A stretch of DNA of 64,000 nucleotides, from NCBI GenBank assembly GCA_963717195.1, contig CAVQVR010000010.1, positions 467,949 through 531,948 of the forward strand. The letters are read 5' to 3'. The notes under the pieces were generated by a model. That model saw nothing but the letters and a program-made list of their open reading frames with translations, was not told the origin of the DNA and searched no databases. Shown piece after piece: positions 17,578 to 26,605 of this stretch; within the stretch, counting starts at the first letter, position 1, and each line of letters opens with the position of its first letter. The position numbers and the translations under genes were made by a program. The stretch comes from JACDAE01 sp963717195 (lineage in GTDB: Bacteria > Chloroflexota > Ktedonobacteria > Ktedonobacterales > Ktedonobacteraceae).

Positions 17578-18507
17578 CTACACGATACCAATCTCGGCCT
17601 GCTGATCATTCCACATCTGCCATTTCTGATAGATCGTCTTCAGAGTGCCATTTTTCTTCAGAATAGCAAAAGCCTGGTTGATCTTCGGCAGAAGTTTCGT
17701 TGCATTGGGATTGCCTTTTTTAAAACCACAATAGTAATTATCGAGATAAATTGGCTTTCCAAGCAACGTTAACTGCGGGATAGGGGTAGCCCCTGGACCA
17801 GAGCCAAGAATGTAGTACGCGGCAATTGGGGAATCCAGGAAGAAGGCATCGACCTTTTTCTGCACAAGATCGCTAAAAGCGATATTGCCATCATAAGCTT
17901 TAATGTTGATCTTCGGATCGCCCTGCATGATCGTCTGTGCCAGGTACCCACTGCCAGTACCAACCGTGTAACCTTCCAGAACTTTGATATCGGTGGGGTT
18001 GACGACATTCGCAAAACGCGTATCATCTTTGCGCACGATAATCTGCTGACCATAGCGATAATAGGGGTCAGAGAACAGCTCGGTTTTTTCACGATCCACC
18101 GTCTTCTCCCAACCATTCATCACCATATCAAACTGATTTGCATATAACGCCTGATCCAGGTTGTCATATTCAATTTCGACCTGCGTCTGCGTAATACCCA
18201 TCAGGTTTGCAATCGCTTGCGCAATCTCGACCTCGAAACCAACCAGACTCTTGGGATTTGCAGGATCCTGGAAGACATAGGGGGCACCACTGACATAATC
18301 CGAGCCCCATTGCAATTCAGTTGGAATCTTTAAGCCTGCAGGGACTACTTTCGTCGCGCCGGGAGTTGCACTACTGCCTGTCGTTGTAGAGACGTTGCCA
18401 CCACAGGCGGCTAAAATATACTCCAGCATTCCGCCAGCCGCAACCAGCCCTCCTGCCTGGCCTGTGCGTCTCAAAAATGTTCGTCTGCTCAACTCGTCGT
18501 GTATCAT
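17578..18507 (-). CDS. ABC transporter substrate-binding lipoprotein, amino acid type (SBP_bac_3)
   Basis: 309 residues from the ATG at 18507, preceded by AGAAAGG. The N-terminus has a twin-arginine motif (SRRTFLRRTG), a hydrophobic stretch and a lipobox ending ILAAC, so it is probably exported folded by Tat and lipid-anchored. The mature part is a family 3 binding protein (LVGFEVEIAQAIANLMG, NQFDMVMNGWEKTVDREK, FSDPYYRYGQQIIVRK). The likely ligand is an amino acid or small organic cation. The frame extends to 18711 but the added residues overlap the ATPase gene and resemble no signal peptide. Confidence 0.9.
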   Translation of the reverse strand: MIHDELSRRTFLRRTGQAGGLVAAGGMLEYILAACGGNVSTTTGSSATPGATKVVPAGLKIPTELQWGSDYVSGAPYVFQDPANPKSLVGFEVEIAQAIANLMGITQTQVEIEYDNLDQALYANQFDMVMNGWEKTVDREKTELFSDPYYRYGQQIIVRKDDTRFANVVNPTDIKVLEGYTVGTGSGYLAQTIMQGDPKINIKAYDGNIAFSDLVQKKVDAFFLDSPIAAYYILGSGPGATPIPQLTLLGKPIYLDNYYCGFKKGNPNATKLLPKINQAFAILKKNGTLKTIYQKWQMWNDQQAEIGIV

Positions 18508-18556
18508 AAAATATGTGCCTTTCTGGTGATCCTCCTGGTTGACTTGCATACCTTTG

Positions 18557-19393
18557 TTAAGGCAAGACAGACAGCACGCGCTCCAGGAATAGCTGTGTGC
18601 GTTTCTCTTTCGGTTGACTGAACAGCGCCTCAGGTTCTCCCTGCTCCACAATGACGCCATCAGACATAAATACCACACGATCGGAGACATCGCGTGCGAA
18701 CTGCATCTCATGCGTTACGACGACCATTGTACTGCCCTCGTATGCAAGGTCTTTCATCACTCTGAGCACTTCGCCCACTAATTCTGGATCCAGTGCGGAG
18801 GTTGGCTCATCGAAGAGAAGAGCCTGCGGCTGCATCGCCAGAGCACGAGCTATCGCTACACGTTGCTTTTGCCCGCCGGAGAGACGGCTCGGATACACAT
18901 CACGCTTCTCAGATAACCCTACTTTTGCCAGCAGCCTCTCACCCAGAGCTACAGCCTGATCCTTTGGCATTTTCCGTACCAGCAAGGGCGCTTCAATAAC
19001 ATTTTGCAATACGGTCATATGTGGAAAAAGATTAAAATTCTGAAACACCATTCCCAATTCACGGCGCATAGGACTGAGCTGCTTTACTGAAAGACTGGAA
19101 TTGAGGCGTTGACCATGAATATAGATTTCCCCGCTGGTCGCTTTTTCCAGTGCATTCAGACAACGGATCAGCGTGCTTTTCCCCGAACCGCTCGGTCCGA
19201 TCAATGCCACAACTTCTCGACGATGAACCTCAAAATCTATATCCTTGAGCACATGTTTGTCACCAAAGTATTTGTTGAGTTTTACCGTTTGCAGAATAAG
19301 TTCATCCTCAACTGGGCTGATCGCCTGGGATCGGGCAAGTTCGCCAGAGGGGCTGGCAAAGACACCATTTGGTATGCTCGGATCTGCGTCCAT
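18557..19393 (-). CDS. Polar amino acid ABC transporter ATPase (GlnQ type)
   Basis: 278 residues. Walker A GPSGSGKST, the signature LSGGQKQRVAIARALA, Walker B ALLFDEPTSALDP and the switch histidine in VVVTHEMQFA are all intact. An N-terminal extension of about 30 residues precedes the ATPase core. It is the first gene of the operon; 49 bases separate it from the binding-protein gene. A large hairpin at 19455-19546 lies just upstream. Confidence 0.93.
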   Translation of the reverse strand: MDADPSIPNGVFASPSGELARSQAISPVEDELILQTVKLNKYFGDKHVLKDIDFEVHRREVVALIGPSGSGKSTLIRCLNALEKATSGEIYIHGQRLNSSLSVKQLSPMRRELGMVFQNFNLFPHMTVLQNVIEAPLLVRKMPKDQAVALGERLLAKVGLSEKRDVYPSRLSGGQKQRVAIARALAMQPQALLFDEPTSALDPELVGEVLRVMKDLAYEGSTMVVVTHEMQFARDVSDRVVFMSDGVIVEQGEPEALFSQPKEKRTQLFLERVLSVLP

Positions 19394-19454
19394 ATCACCC
19401 CTTTTCTCGCCAGGTAGCGAAGCTAAGCAGGCACCAGATTATCTCGAATTATAG

Positions 19455-19546
19455 CATGTAGGGGCTAGATTTATTGCGCCGGGTGGGTGGGCATGATGAA
19501 CACAAATTGTCCACCCACCGGGCGCGATAAATCTCGCCCCTACATG
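19455..19546. repeat. GTAGGGGC hairpin between divergent genes
   Basis: CATGTAGGGGC at 19455-19465 pairs with GCCCCTACATG at 19536-19546. The arms also share GATTTAT(T/C)GCGCC and GGGTGGGTGG blocks around a short loop. It lies between the start of the importer operon and the start of the alpha/beta hydrolase gene, so it sits in both 5' regions. Confidence 0.8.
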
Positions 19547-19585
19547 TTATACTATTAAAAATATATATTCTATGGTAGGTGTCAC

Positions 19586-20365
19586 GTGCCATTTCTCGAA
19601 TTACCCCGTACCACTTTATACTACGATATCTTTATGCCAGATATCACACGGAAAACAAGCAATCAGACATTACTCCTGCTGCACGGCTTCCTTGGTACAC
19701 CTGCCAGCGATTTCGCGGAGCAAATACCTGCTCTCCATCAACAGTATACTATCCTTGCCCCACATCTTCATGGTCATGGACATTCTTCCCATCGTTCCAG
19801 CTATACAACCACATATTATCGGGAAGATGTCGCCGATATTGTAGCTCTGCTCGATGCGCTCAACCTCTCACGGGTACTGGTCCTGGGCTTTAGCGATGGA
19901 GCGATTGTGGGTCTGCTCCTTGCGGCGCTCCATCCTGAGCGTGTTGCGGCCATAGCAATTCATGGGGCACAGCATTTGATTACAACACGTGATACTGCTG
20001 CGATTCGTTCATGGTTACTCGAAAAACCGCTCTCTCCCAGATGGCAAGAGCAACTGACAACCTTGCATGGTGATCCTTACTGGCGCTCGCTCCTCCCTCT
20101 CTACGTTCGCGTACAGGAGGAGCTGGTGGATTGCGGGGGTGTCTTGATCTCTGACGAGGAACTGGCGTCGATGCGTTGCCCTACTTTAATAATGCATGGG
20201 ACACATGATCGCGTCGTTGCCGTTGAATACGCTTCTATGCTCTCCCGCCACATCTCCGGCTCACAGCTTCGGTTGTTTGATGCCGGGCACGCTCTCCATC
20301 TGCGTTGTGCAGATGAATATACTACTGCTGTCTTGAACTTTTTTACCTCTGGAGAAGCGGGGTAG
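19586..20365 (+). CDS. Alpha/beta hydrolase
   Basis: 259 residues with a GTG start. The oxyanion region LLLLHGFLGTP is followed by the nucleophile elbow GFSDGA (Ser103), Asp208 in HGTHDRV and His235 in DAGHALH, so the triad is complete. Length and motifs fit a general esterase or lactonase of the hydrolase superfamily. The neighbours give no substrate hint. The 5' region includes the GTAGGGGC hairpin and an AT-rich stretch (about 19548-19571) that probably holds the promoter. Confidence 0.85.
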   Translation: MPFLELPRTTLYYDIFMPDITRKTSNQTLLLLHGFLGTPASDFAEQIPALHQQYTILAPHLHGHGHSSHRSSYTTTYYREDVADIVALLDALNLSRVLVLGFSDGAIVGLLLAALHPERVAAIAIHGAQHLITTRDTAAIRSWLLEKPLSPRWQEQLTTLHGDPYWRSLLPLYVRVQEELVDCGGVLISDEELASMRCPTLIMHGTHDRVVAVEYASMLSRHISGSQLRLFDAGHALHLRCADEYTTAVLNFFTSGEAG

Positions 20366-20525
20366 GGCATCACCATGAAGCATCGCCACATTTTCAAATA
20401 GGCCATTTATACCCCTCAACCCAAATAATTATTGGCTTGTGATATTGTAAATAGTGTGGGCATGAAACGTGGCAAAGGGTAGTCCAACTCTGTTGGTCAT
20501 TTTATGTAGTAGAGGAACTTGATAT

Positions 20526-21230
20526 ATGGCAAACGTTGCAATTGTTATACCAGCATTGAATGAAGAGGATGCACTGCGGCAACTGCTCTCGGAAATCCCT
20601 CCTGCTTTTGCTCAATGGATCATCATTGTTGACAACGGGAGTACTGATAGAACAGCTGCCGTTGCCAGGGCTGCGGCAGCCATTGTTGTGGATGAGCCAG
20701 TACGCGGCTATGGGAGTGCATGTTTTAAGGGATTCACGACCGCGAAAAACCTGGGAGCTGACTTTGTTATTTTTATGGATGGCGATGGCAGTGATGATCC
20801 AGTCGACCTTCCCGCGATGCTTGCTCCCATCCTTGAGGGGCAGGCAGATTTCTCTATCGGCTCGCGCATCAGCACACGTTCTGGACGTGAAGCAGTTCCA
20901 CCTCATGCACGCCTGGGCAACTGGCTGGTTAGCCGTATGATCCGCCTGTTCTACAAGGTAGATCTGCACGACATCGGTTCTTTCCGTGCCATTCGCTGTT
21001 CTGCTTTAGAGGCGCTGCAGATGAATGAGATGACCTTTGGCTGGCCCGTCGAGATGCTCGTCAAAGCTGCACGTGCTCAGTATCGTATCATCGAGCTGCC
21101 CATCCACTACCGAAGACGCAGTCATGGCCATTCCAAAGTCTCCAGGACTATTGTCGGCAGCGTGAAAGCAGCTTATTGCATGATTAGCATAACGCTGCGC
21201 TACGCGGGAGCAAAAGGAATTCATGTCTGA
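20526..21230 (+). CDS. Family 2 glycosyltransferase (dolichyl-phosphate-mannose synthase type)
   Basis: 234 residues. The GT-A fold is shown by VIPALNEEDAL, DNGSTDRTA and the metal/nucleotide motif DGDGSDDP, with RRRSHGHSKVS near the end. There is no C-terminal membrane helix. GAGGAA lies 9 bases before the ATG. The next gene overlaps its 3' end by 8 bases, and a radical SAM gene follows. A GT2 with a DUF2064 enzyme and a radical SAM protein matches the set named rSAM/selenodomain-associated transferases. The acceptor is unknown; a lipid-linked or polyprenyl phosphate is possible. Confidence 0.85.
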   Translation: MANVAIVIPALNEEDALRQLLSEIPPAFAQWIIIVDNGSTDRTAAVARAAAAIVVDEPVRGYGSACFKGFTTAKNLGADFVIFMDGDGSDDPVDLPAMLAPILEGQADFSIGSRISTRSGREAVPPHARLGNWLVSRMIRLFYKVDLHDIGSFRAIRCSALEALQMNEMTFGWPVEMLVKAARAQYRIIELPIHYRRRSHGHSKVSRTIVGSVKAAYCMISITLRYAGAKGIHV

Positions 21231-21960
21231 TACAGCTCTCGTTATTATGGCCCGTTATCCAGAGCCAGGTAAAACCAAAACACGCCTGGCTCGGGCTCTT
21301 GGAAATGCCGAGACTGCCCAGCTCTACCAGGCATTTCTGACCGACCTGGCCCGACGTTTCAATGGAGGGGACTATGATCTAAACTGGGCCTATACGCCTG
21401 CCCATGTCGACTATGCCGCCTTTGTACGTACCCTTGCTCCTGAAGACAGCCCGCAAGTGCATTGCTTTCCCCAGGAGGGACCAGATTTCGGCGCGCGTTT
21501 GCTCTCCGCGTTCCAGTGGACGTATCAGCGAGGTTTCTCGCGTACCGTCCTTATTGGATCGGATTCACCACATATCAGCCGGGAAATTATCAAACAGGCT
21601 CTGGTTGCTCTTGATGAGGCAGATGTCGTGCTGGGGCCTTCTGAGGATGGTGGCTATTATTTAATCGCAATGCGTAAGCCACATGATGTCTTTAGTGGTA
21701 TTCCAATGAGCACGGATGTAGTGACACAGATGACGGTTGCATCAGCTTTACAACAAGGTCTGACAACGTCCCTGATCGATCAGTTGTACGATATTGATGA
21801 ATTGCCAGACTTACTGCGTCTGGCTGAATTACTTGCCGTTGAAAGCAGTTATGCTCCAGCCACCGCCGCTTATCTAGCCACTATGAGGAGTCTCCATGAT
21901 TACCACGCCCATCTTGACGCTACCACGCTCGATCTACATAGAACCAACCAGTCGCTGTAA
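21223..21960 (+). CDS. DUF2064 / TIGR04282-type transferase (rSAM-associated transferase 1)
   Basis: 245 residues. The motifs MARYPEPGKTKTRLARALG, IGSDSPHIS and LGPSEDGGYYLIAM are those of the DUF2064 family, a nucleotidyltransferase-like GT-A fold related to CofC. It overlaps the GT2 gene by 8 bases and the radical SAM gene by 65 bases, so the three are translationally coupled. The biochemical reaction of the family is not established. Confidence 0.85.
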   Translation: MSDTALVIMARYPEPGKTKTRLARALGNAETAQLYQAFLTDLARRFNGGDYDLNWAYTPAHVDYAAFVRTLAPEDSPQVHCFPQEGPDFGARLLSAFQWTYQRGFSRTVLIGSDSPHISREIIKQALVALDEADVVLGPSEDGGYYLIAMRKPHDVFSGIPMSTDVVTQMTVASALQQGLTTSLIDQLYDIDELPDLLRLAELLAVESSYAPATAAYLATMRSLHDYHAHLDATTLDLHRTNQSL

Positions 21961-22900
21961 CGAGTTCTGCCAGCAATGCCCACGTACGCTGCTTTCGCGT
22001 GAGGATGATCGTGACCTGAGCTATGACAACTTTCGCTACATCGTCGATCAGTTCCCGGTTCTAGAGCGTGTTGTGCTACATGGACTAGGCGAGCCACTGC
22101 TTAATAAAGAACTGCCGCGCATGATCAATTATCTCAAAGCTCGCGGTACCTATGTTCTCTTCAACTCGAATGGGATAGCACTCACCGAAAAGCGCGGCCA
22201 GGCGCTTATTGACGCGGGGCTTGACGAATATCGTCTGTCTATGGATGGTTCATCGCGCGAAACCTATGCGCATGTACGCGGCGTTGATGCCTTTGATAAA
22301 ATCTGGCGCAATATTCGTGCATTCACCGCGATGCAGCGAGCGCAAGACGTTAACAAACCAGCAGTGTCGCTCTGGTTCACCGCGATGCGTGAAAATCTGC
22401 ACGAACTACCCGGACTGATTGACCTGGCAAGCGATGCAAGCATTTCAGAGGTCCATATGCAGCGCCTCGTCTACTTTGAGGAGGGATTAGCCGCGTCAGA
22501 GCAATCATTGTTTCGCCGCGCCTCCCAGGAAGAACTGGACATAGTGCGCAAAAGCGAAGAGCTCTGCCAGGAACGTGGCATTACCTTTAGCGCAGCTGGT
22601 ACTGCAACACCGGTAGATAGCCTGACACGCGATTTTGGCGAGCGCCCATGGTCAGGCTGTCGTCGTCCTTACACGCTGACATATATCACTTCCAGTGGAA
22701 ATATCCTCTCCTGCTGCTTCGCACCTTTTGGGCATAAAAGTGCTCGCGAGTATAAAGAGGAGCGTGTGCTAGGGAATATATTCGAAGAGTCAATCGCAGA
22801 CATCTGGCAAGGCGAACGCTATCAGACATTCCGCGAGGCTTTTGAGAGCCACCAGCCCGCAAAGCATTGTTCACAATGTGGACTGAACTGGAGCTATTAA
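21896..22900 (+). CDS. Radical SAM protein with SPASM-like C-terminus
   Basis: 334 residues. The [4Fe-4S] motif is C21-x3-C25-x2-C28 in SRCNEFCQQC, followed by the SAM-contact region LHGLGEPLLNKELPRMI. The C-terminal Cys cluster (SGCRRPY, ILSCCFAPF, HCSQCGLNW) suggests auxiliary iron-sulfur clusters. GAGGAG at 21885-21890 supports the ATG at 21896, which lies inside the previous gene. With the GT2 and DUF2064 genes it forms an operon that probably modifies a lipid, peptide or cofactor; the product is unknown. Confidence 0.88.
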   Translation: MITTPILTLPRSIYIEPTSRCNEFCQQCPRTLLSREDDRDLSYDNFRYIVDQFPVLERVVLHGLGEPLLNKELPRMINYLKARGTYVLFNSNGIALTEKRGQALIDAGLDEYRLSMDGSSRETYAHVRGVDAFDKIWRNIRAFTAMQRAQDVNKPAVSLWFTAMRENLHELPGLIDLASDASISEVHMQRLVYFEEGLAASEQSLFRRASQEELDIVRKSEELCQERGITFSAAGTATPVDSLTRDFGERPWSGCRRPYTLTYITSSGNILSCCFAPFGHKSAREYKEERVLGNIFEESIADIWQGERYQTFREAFESHQPAKHCSQCGLNWSY

Positions 22901-22912
22901 ACCCAACCACAT

Positions 22913-22994
22913 CACGTAGGGGCGGCGTTGACGCCGCCCAGGTGAATCAAACAATGAGGATTCACCTGGGCGGCGTCAACGCCGCCCCTACGTG
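22913..22994. repeat. Near-perfect GTAGGGGC hairpin
   Basis: CACGTAGGGGCGGCG at 22913 is mirrored by CGCCGCCCCTACGTG ending at 22994, with arms of about 36 bp and a loop of roughly 10 bases. It sits between the convergent radical SAM and FlgM-like genes, where it could act as a two-way terminator. It is the cleanest copy of this repeat in the window. Confidence 0.85.
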
Positions 22995-22999
22995 ATAGA

Positions 23000-23335
23000 T
23001 TATTCCTCATCCTTAAACGCAAGCATGTTATAACGTCCAGCATCCAACATTTTGCGTGTCAGAGGCGAAACCACCATTTTTTGCGCAATACTCGTACTAT
23101 CCATATGATAGGTACCGGCATTCACCTGGGCCTTCAGGGCTTCTATACGTTCATTGCGTGTTTTAAGATGCTCCAGGTTACGCCTGACGACCTCAATATT
23201 CCCCTGAGCTATTTGTTCCCTCAGGATCGTCGACTTCCCCTGTTGCAACGGACCCGTCACATTCCGTGAGCGAACCATCTTTTCCGATGGAAAGGTCAAA
23301 TCATGATCTTCATGACTTAGTTTTTGTGTGTTCAT
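23000..23335 (-). CDS. FlgM-like anti-sigma factor
   Basis: 111 residues from the ATG at 23335; a TTG ten codons upstream lies on top of the AGGAGG sequence and is less likely. The C-terminal half (RIEALKAQVNAGTYHMDSTS, then IAQKMV) matches the sigma-28-binding helices of FlgM, whose pattern is I-x-x-L-K-x-x-I-x-x-G-x-Y-x-x-D. FlgM holds sigma-28 inactive until the flagellar hook is complete. No flagellar or sigma gene is in the window, so the target may be another sigma factor. The N-terminal half is charged and probably unfolded. Confidence 0.65.
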   Translation of the reverse strand: MNTQKLSHEDHDLTFPSEKMVRSRNVTGPLQQGKSTILREQIAQGNIEVVRRNLEHLKTRNERIEALKAQVNAGTYHMDSTSIAQKMVVSPLTRKMLDAGRYNMLAFKDEE

Positions 23336-23635
23336 AAGTGATGCCTGCAATCCTCCTCTTAACAAAAATATGCTATGAGTGGAACTGCATCTCCTTTCTC
23401 TTCCACATTCCTATTATTTTCAGCGCGTAAAGAGAATGGCTAAACATATTTATTCCATTCATCTCTTCCCTCTTACTAATCGACCACTACCACCTTCCCA
23501 ACACCCCTGAAGCAAGTATAATGATCCAACAAGGAAAGGATGAGTGACATTTATCCCTTGTTTCCCGCGCTAAAAGTCCTTTGCACCGATTCTCGTAGGG
23601 ACCGCGTTTACAAGACCCGCCTGGATCACCATAAC
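23336..23635. other. Intergenic region with a repeat half-copy
   Basis: No gene is seen. CTCGTAGGGACCGCGTTTAC at about 23592-23611 matches the left arm of the 10576 hairpin, but the right arm is missing. The region upstream of 23400 probably carries the promoter of the FlgM-like gene. Confidence 0.4.
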
Positions 23636-23661
23636 AAAAAAGGCTGGCAAAATGCCAGCCT
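23636..23661 (-). terminator. Rho-independent terminator of the KGG gene
   Basis: On the minus strand the stem AGGCTGGCA / TGCCAGCCT with an AAA-type loop is followed by a T run (the A run 23636-23640 on the plus strand). It lies 26 bases after the KGG gene stop. Confidence 0.8.
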
Positions 23662-23686
23662 TTGGAACAGAACTTAATCGTACATA

Positions 23687-23884
23687 TTATACCTGTACGC
23701 TATACTTTGAGCGACGGCGGCTGATAGAACCACCCTTGCGCCCGGCTGCCTGGGCCTCTTCACTGGTCCACTTGTGGGCCGTACCCAGGGCATGAGCAGC
23801 TTTCCCACCCTTACTCGCGATCTCGCGTTTCTTCTCTGGACTCATTGATGCAAAGCCTCGGCCTCGTCCTTTTTGTGTCTGCAT
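23687..23884 (-). CDS. KGG-repeat stress protein (GsiB/YciG-like)
   Basis: 65 residues with two KGG motifs (IASKGGKAAHALG and AAGRKGGSISRRR) and the opening GFASMSPEKKREI, the hallmark of general stress proteins of the KGG family. It is basic, small and hydrophilic, so probably disordered. AGGAAGG precedes the ATG at 23884, and a good terminator follows. Family members are induced by starvation or desiccation. Confidence 0.88.
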   Translation of the reverse strand: MQTQKGRGRGFASMSPEKKREIASKGGKAAHALGTAHKWTSEEAQAAGRKGGSISRRRSKYSVQV

Positions 23885-24549
23885 GGATATTTCCTTCCTG
23901 TAGTTTCAAATCTCTATTTTTGTTATCAGTAAACAATGTAGATGCCCAGAAACATTTTACCGTCTCTGATACATCCCCTATCTAGCTCTTGTTTGATGTA
24001 CCTACCTATCTGGTCAAACAACGTTGTAAGGTATCTGTTATTTATACGACTCATCAAGTCATCTGGATACAGGTAGCATTCTGTTCCTTTTGCTTTCTTA
24101 TCTGGCTACCAGTAGCATTAACAGTTTCCCTTTGTTGCTATACCCAGAACAAATGCAAGTTACAAATAGCGGTGCACCATTACCACATAGAGAGTAGATA
24201 CATCTTCGTGAAACAGAAGGTAAACTGTCTTTCCGGAACACTCTCCATCTGTCTCATACTTCAGGTACCAGTGATCATCACTAAGTAAAGAATAACAGGT
24301 AGTCCGTGCCAGGACAAGTCATCCATAAAATGTTTCAGCATTCTCTAAGGTAGACTCAACCATTTCTAAGGAAAGGATCAGTTAGTTTCCCAAACCCGCT
24401 TCTAAACCGGCCTTAAACCTCATATACACCTCAATAATAGGCTTTTGACAGCATTTCATTAGAAAAATGCATCAATTACTATTGAACAACCAGGCTGAAT
24501 CCATAGCTTAAGTTCGCTTGCTTATCCTCTAGAGGGGGAGTTAGAAGTT
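23885..24549. other. Intergenic region, no gene recognised
   Basis: About 660 bases without a credible gene. A 99-codon plus-strand frame at 23989-24288 has no ribosome-binding site and a composition like random AT-rich DNA. Short CTATCTGG and TAGCATT words recur but form no clear array. Confidence 0.4.
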
Positions 24550-24945
24550 TTATGGATTTGATGATTGAGATTGTGTCAGGTGCTTGATGAGGGCAATCAT
24601 ATCATCTACAGCAAACGGTTTTTCCAACAAAGAAATATGTAAATTCTGAAGCGCAGTAATATCATTAAACGTGGCGGCAGTTGTCAAAATAATTGGAAGC
24701 CTGTCGAGATAAGGATTATTACGGATTTGCTGTATCACCTCAGTACCAGTCATCAAACCATTTAAGCGCCAATCAACAATCATCAGGTCTACCGGTGCGG
24801 GCGTTCCATCTTTTCCAGTTTCCTTTAGCGCCTCGATACATCCCTCGGCATCGGGATAATTCGTGACGACATACCCTTCATCCTGAAGAACAAGAAGCAA
24901 CATCTCCTGTATAGACACATCATCTTCTAACAGACCGACATGCAT
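24550..24945 (-). CDS. Single-domain response regulator
   Basis: 131-residue receiver domain: acidic residues in LLEDDV, phosphoacceptor Asp58 in LMIVDWRLNG, Thr in IILTTAAT and Lys in LLEKPFAVDD. No output domain. It lies 144 bases downstream of the histidine kinase gene on the same strand, so the two are probably partners. Confidence 0.9.
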   Translation of the reverse strand: MHVGLLEDDVSIQEMLLLVLQDEGYVVTNYPDAEGCIEALKETGKDGTPAPVDLMIVDWRLNGLMTGTEVIQQIRNNPYLDRLPIILTTAATFNDITALQNLHISLLEKPFAVDDMIALIKHLTQSQSSNP

Positions 24946-25089
24946 AGTTTTTCCTTATTATCTGAGCAAAATTTGTGTCATTAAATACACATCCACACTA
25001 TAACAAACTGTACTTTATTGCGCAAGAGTTCTTGAGAATTTGGCTCTTCGTCTTTATGGGGGAACCGTTTGGGGAACAGCACTGGGGCG

Positions 25090-26382
25090 TCACCTTGCAA
25101 CATGTACAACAGGCAAGGTAAAGGTAATATCCGTTCCCTTGCCTTCACTACTGCGCAGAAATACCTGCCCATGCATCGCTTCGACAAGCTTTCGCGCAAT
25201 ATAGAGCCCCAATCCAGTACCCCCTACATTCCGAATTTCAGGATGCTCTAAGCGCGTAAATGGTTTGAAAAGTGAGGATTGTTGCTGAGGTGGAATTCCA
25301 ATTCCCTGATCACTTACCTTGACGTAGGCAAAAGACGCATCAGGAGCAATATACTGCTTTAATACTACATCCTTCTGCGTCCGATACATATAAGTACGAT
25401 TGCGCGAACAATTTGCCGCGACGCATGCCTGTATTTCTATTAAGCCACCAGCGGGTGAATACTTTATCGCATTTTCCACCAGATTCGTAAGTACCTGCTG
25501 CACACGATCCGCATCAGCCCATACCAGAGGAAGTTTCGGATCTATCGTACAAAGAATACAATACCTCCCCGGTTGTTGTTGATCAATACGATATTGCATC
25601 AATTGCACTATATGCTGGCATAGTGAGCCTAGATCGACCGACGTACAACGAAGAGCAAGATGACCTGATTGGATGTGCGAAACATCCAGCACGTCCCCTA
25701 TTAATACCTCCAGGTGATTTATTTGCTCCATAATCACATCAAGATAGCGTCGCTGCTGCGCTTCACTCATCTTCCCTGGCAGTTCTTCACTAATACCATA
25801 TGCTTGTAACAGTCCTGTGTAGCCTTTAATTGCCGTCAACGGCGCACGTAATTCATGACTGATTAGCGAGAGAAACGCGCTCTGCTCCTGCATTCCGGTC
25901 GCGCTATTTTCAATAGTAGCTTGCACGGGAGAAGTCAGGCAACTCTCACTTACTATCTGTTCTACCTGCCTGGCCATTTCCGGTACATATTGGGCCAATA
26001 GACGCTGTTCGCCCTCCCTGAAAGCATTCACCTGGCGGGAAGTGCAGAAAAGAAAGCCCACAACTCCTGCCGGGCGCTCAAGCACTGCAATCAGTACACT
26101 ATATTCTTCCCTTACACGTTTTAGCCACGCTCCTTCTATAATATTCTGTCCGGTCAGTAGAGCAATATCACAGATAGCCCATAAGTCATCATTAGAAAGA
26201 AACGTTGGATCGAAGAATGAACCATAAGAGAGGGGTGAAGACACATACATCGCGCAAAAAAGAGCAATGAGTGGATGGCGCAACGTTGCCTCCGGACAAT
26301 GGAGACACAGGCTCACCTGTTCACAATCCAGCAATTGACCAGCCGAATTGGCCAGATCGTGCAAGCGCATTTCCGTTGACAT
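25090..26382 (-). CDS. Soluble sensor histidine kinase
   Basis: 430 residues from the ATG at 26382, with GGGAGG 7 bases upstream. Residues about 10-165 form a GAF-like sensor region with several Cys residues and the end pattern VVGFLFCTSRQVNAFREGEQ. The HisKA box is FLSLISHELRAPLTAIKGY. The ATPase has NLVENAIKYSPAG, DQGIGIP and GGTGLGLYIARKL, so it is catalytically complete. No membrane helix. The gap between it and its response regulator gene is 144 bases. Confidence 0.9.
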   Translation of the reverse strand: MSTEMRLHDLANSAGQLLDCEQVSLCLHCPEATLRHPLIALFCAMYVSSPLSYGSFFDPTFLSNDDLWAICDIALLTGQNIIEGAWLKRVREEYSVLIAVLERPAGVVGFLFCTSRQVNAFREGEQRLLAQYVPEMARQVEQIVSESCLTSPVQATIENSATGMQEQSAFLSLISHELRAPLTAIKGYTGLLQAYGISEELPGKMSEAQQRRYLDVIMEQINHLEVLIGDVLDVSHIQSGHLALRCTSVDLGSLCQHIVQLMQYRIDQQQPGRYCILCTIDPKLPLVWADADRVQQVLTNLVENAIKYSPAGGLIEIQACVAANCSRNRTYMYRTQKDVVLKQYIAPDASFAYVKVSDQGIGIPPQQQSSLFKPFTRLEHPEIRNVGGTGLGLYIARKLVEAMHGQVFLRSSEGKGTDITFTLPVVHVAR

Positions 26383-26605
26383 TGTTTTCCTCCCAACATA
26401 CACACGTACAGAGTCCAATGCCAGTATATAGGATTACCCAACAAGCGAGCGATAATCTTTGAGCGAGTACTACTACCGAAATGTCGGTTACCCTTGACCA
26501 TAGCAACTGAGAACGATACAATGATTTAGTACCTTTAGCTTCTTTTTTTAACGCTCGACCGGGTCTGGTATTATACTCAATAACAGCAGAAAAATTGGAG
26601 ATGAT

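Noticed and set aside
23989..24288. 99-codon plus-strand frame
   Set aside because: Composition like random sequence and no start signal, although it contains a hydrophobic stretch.
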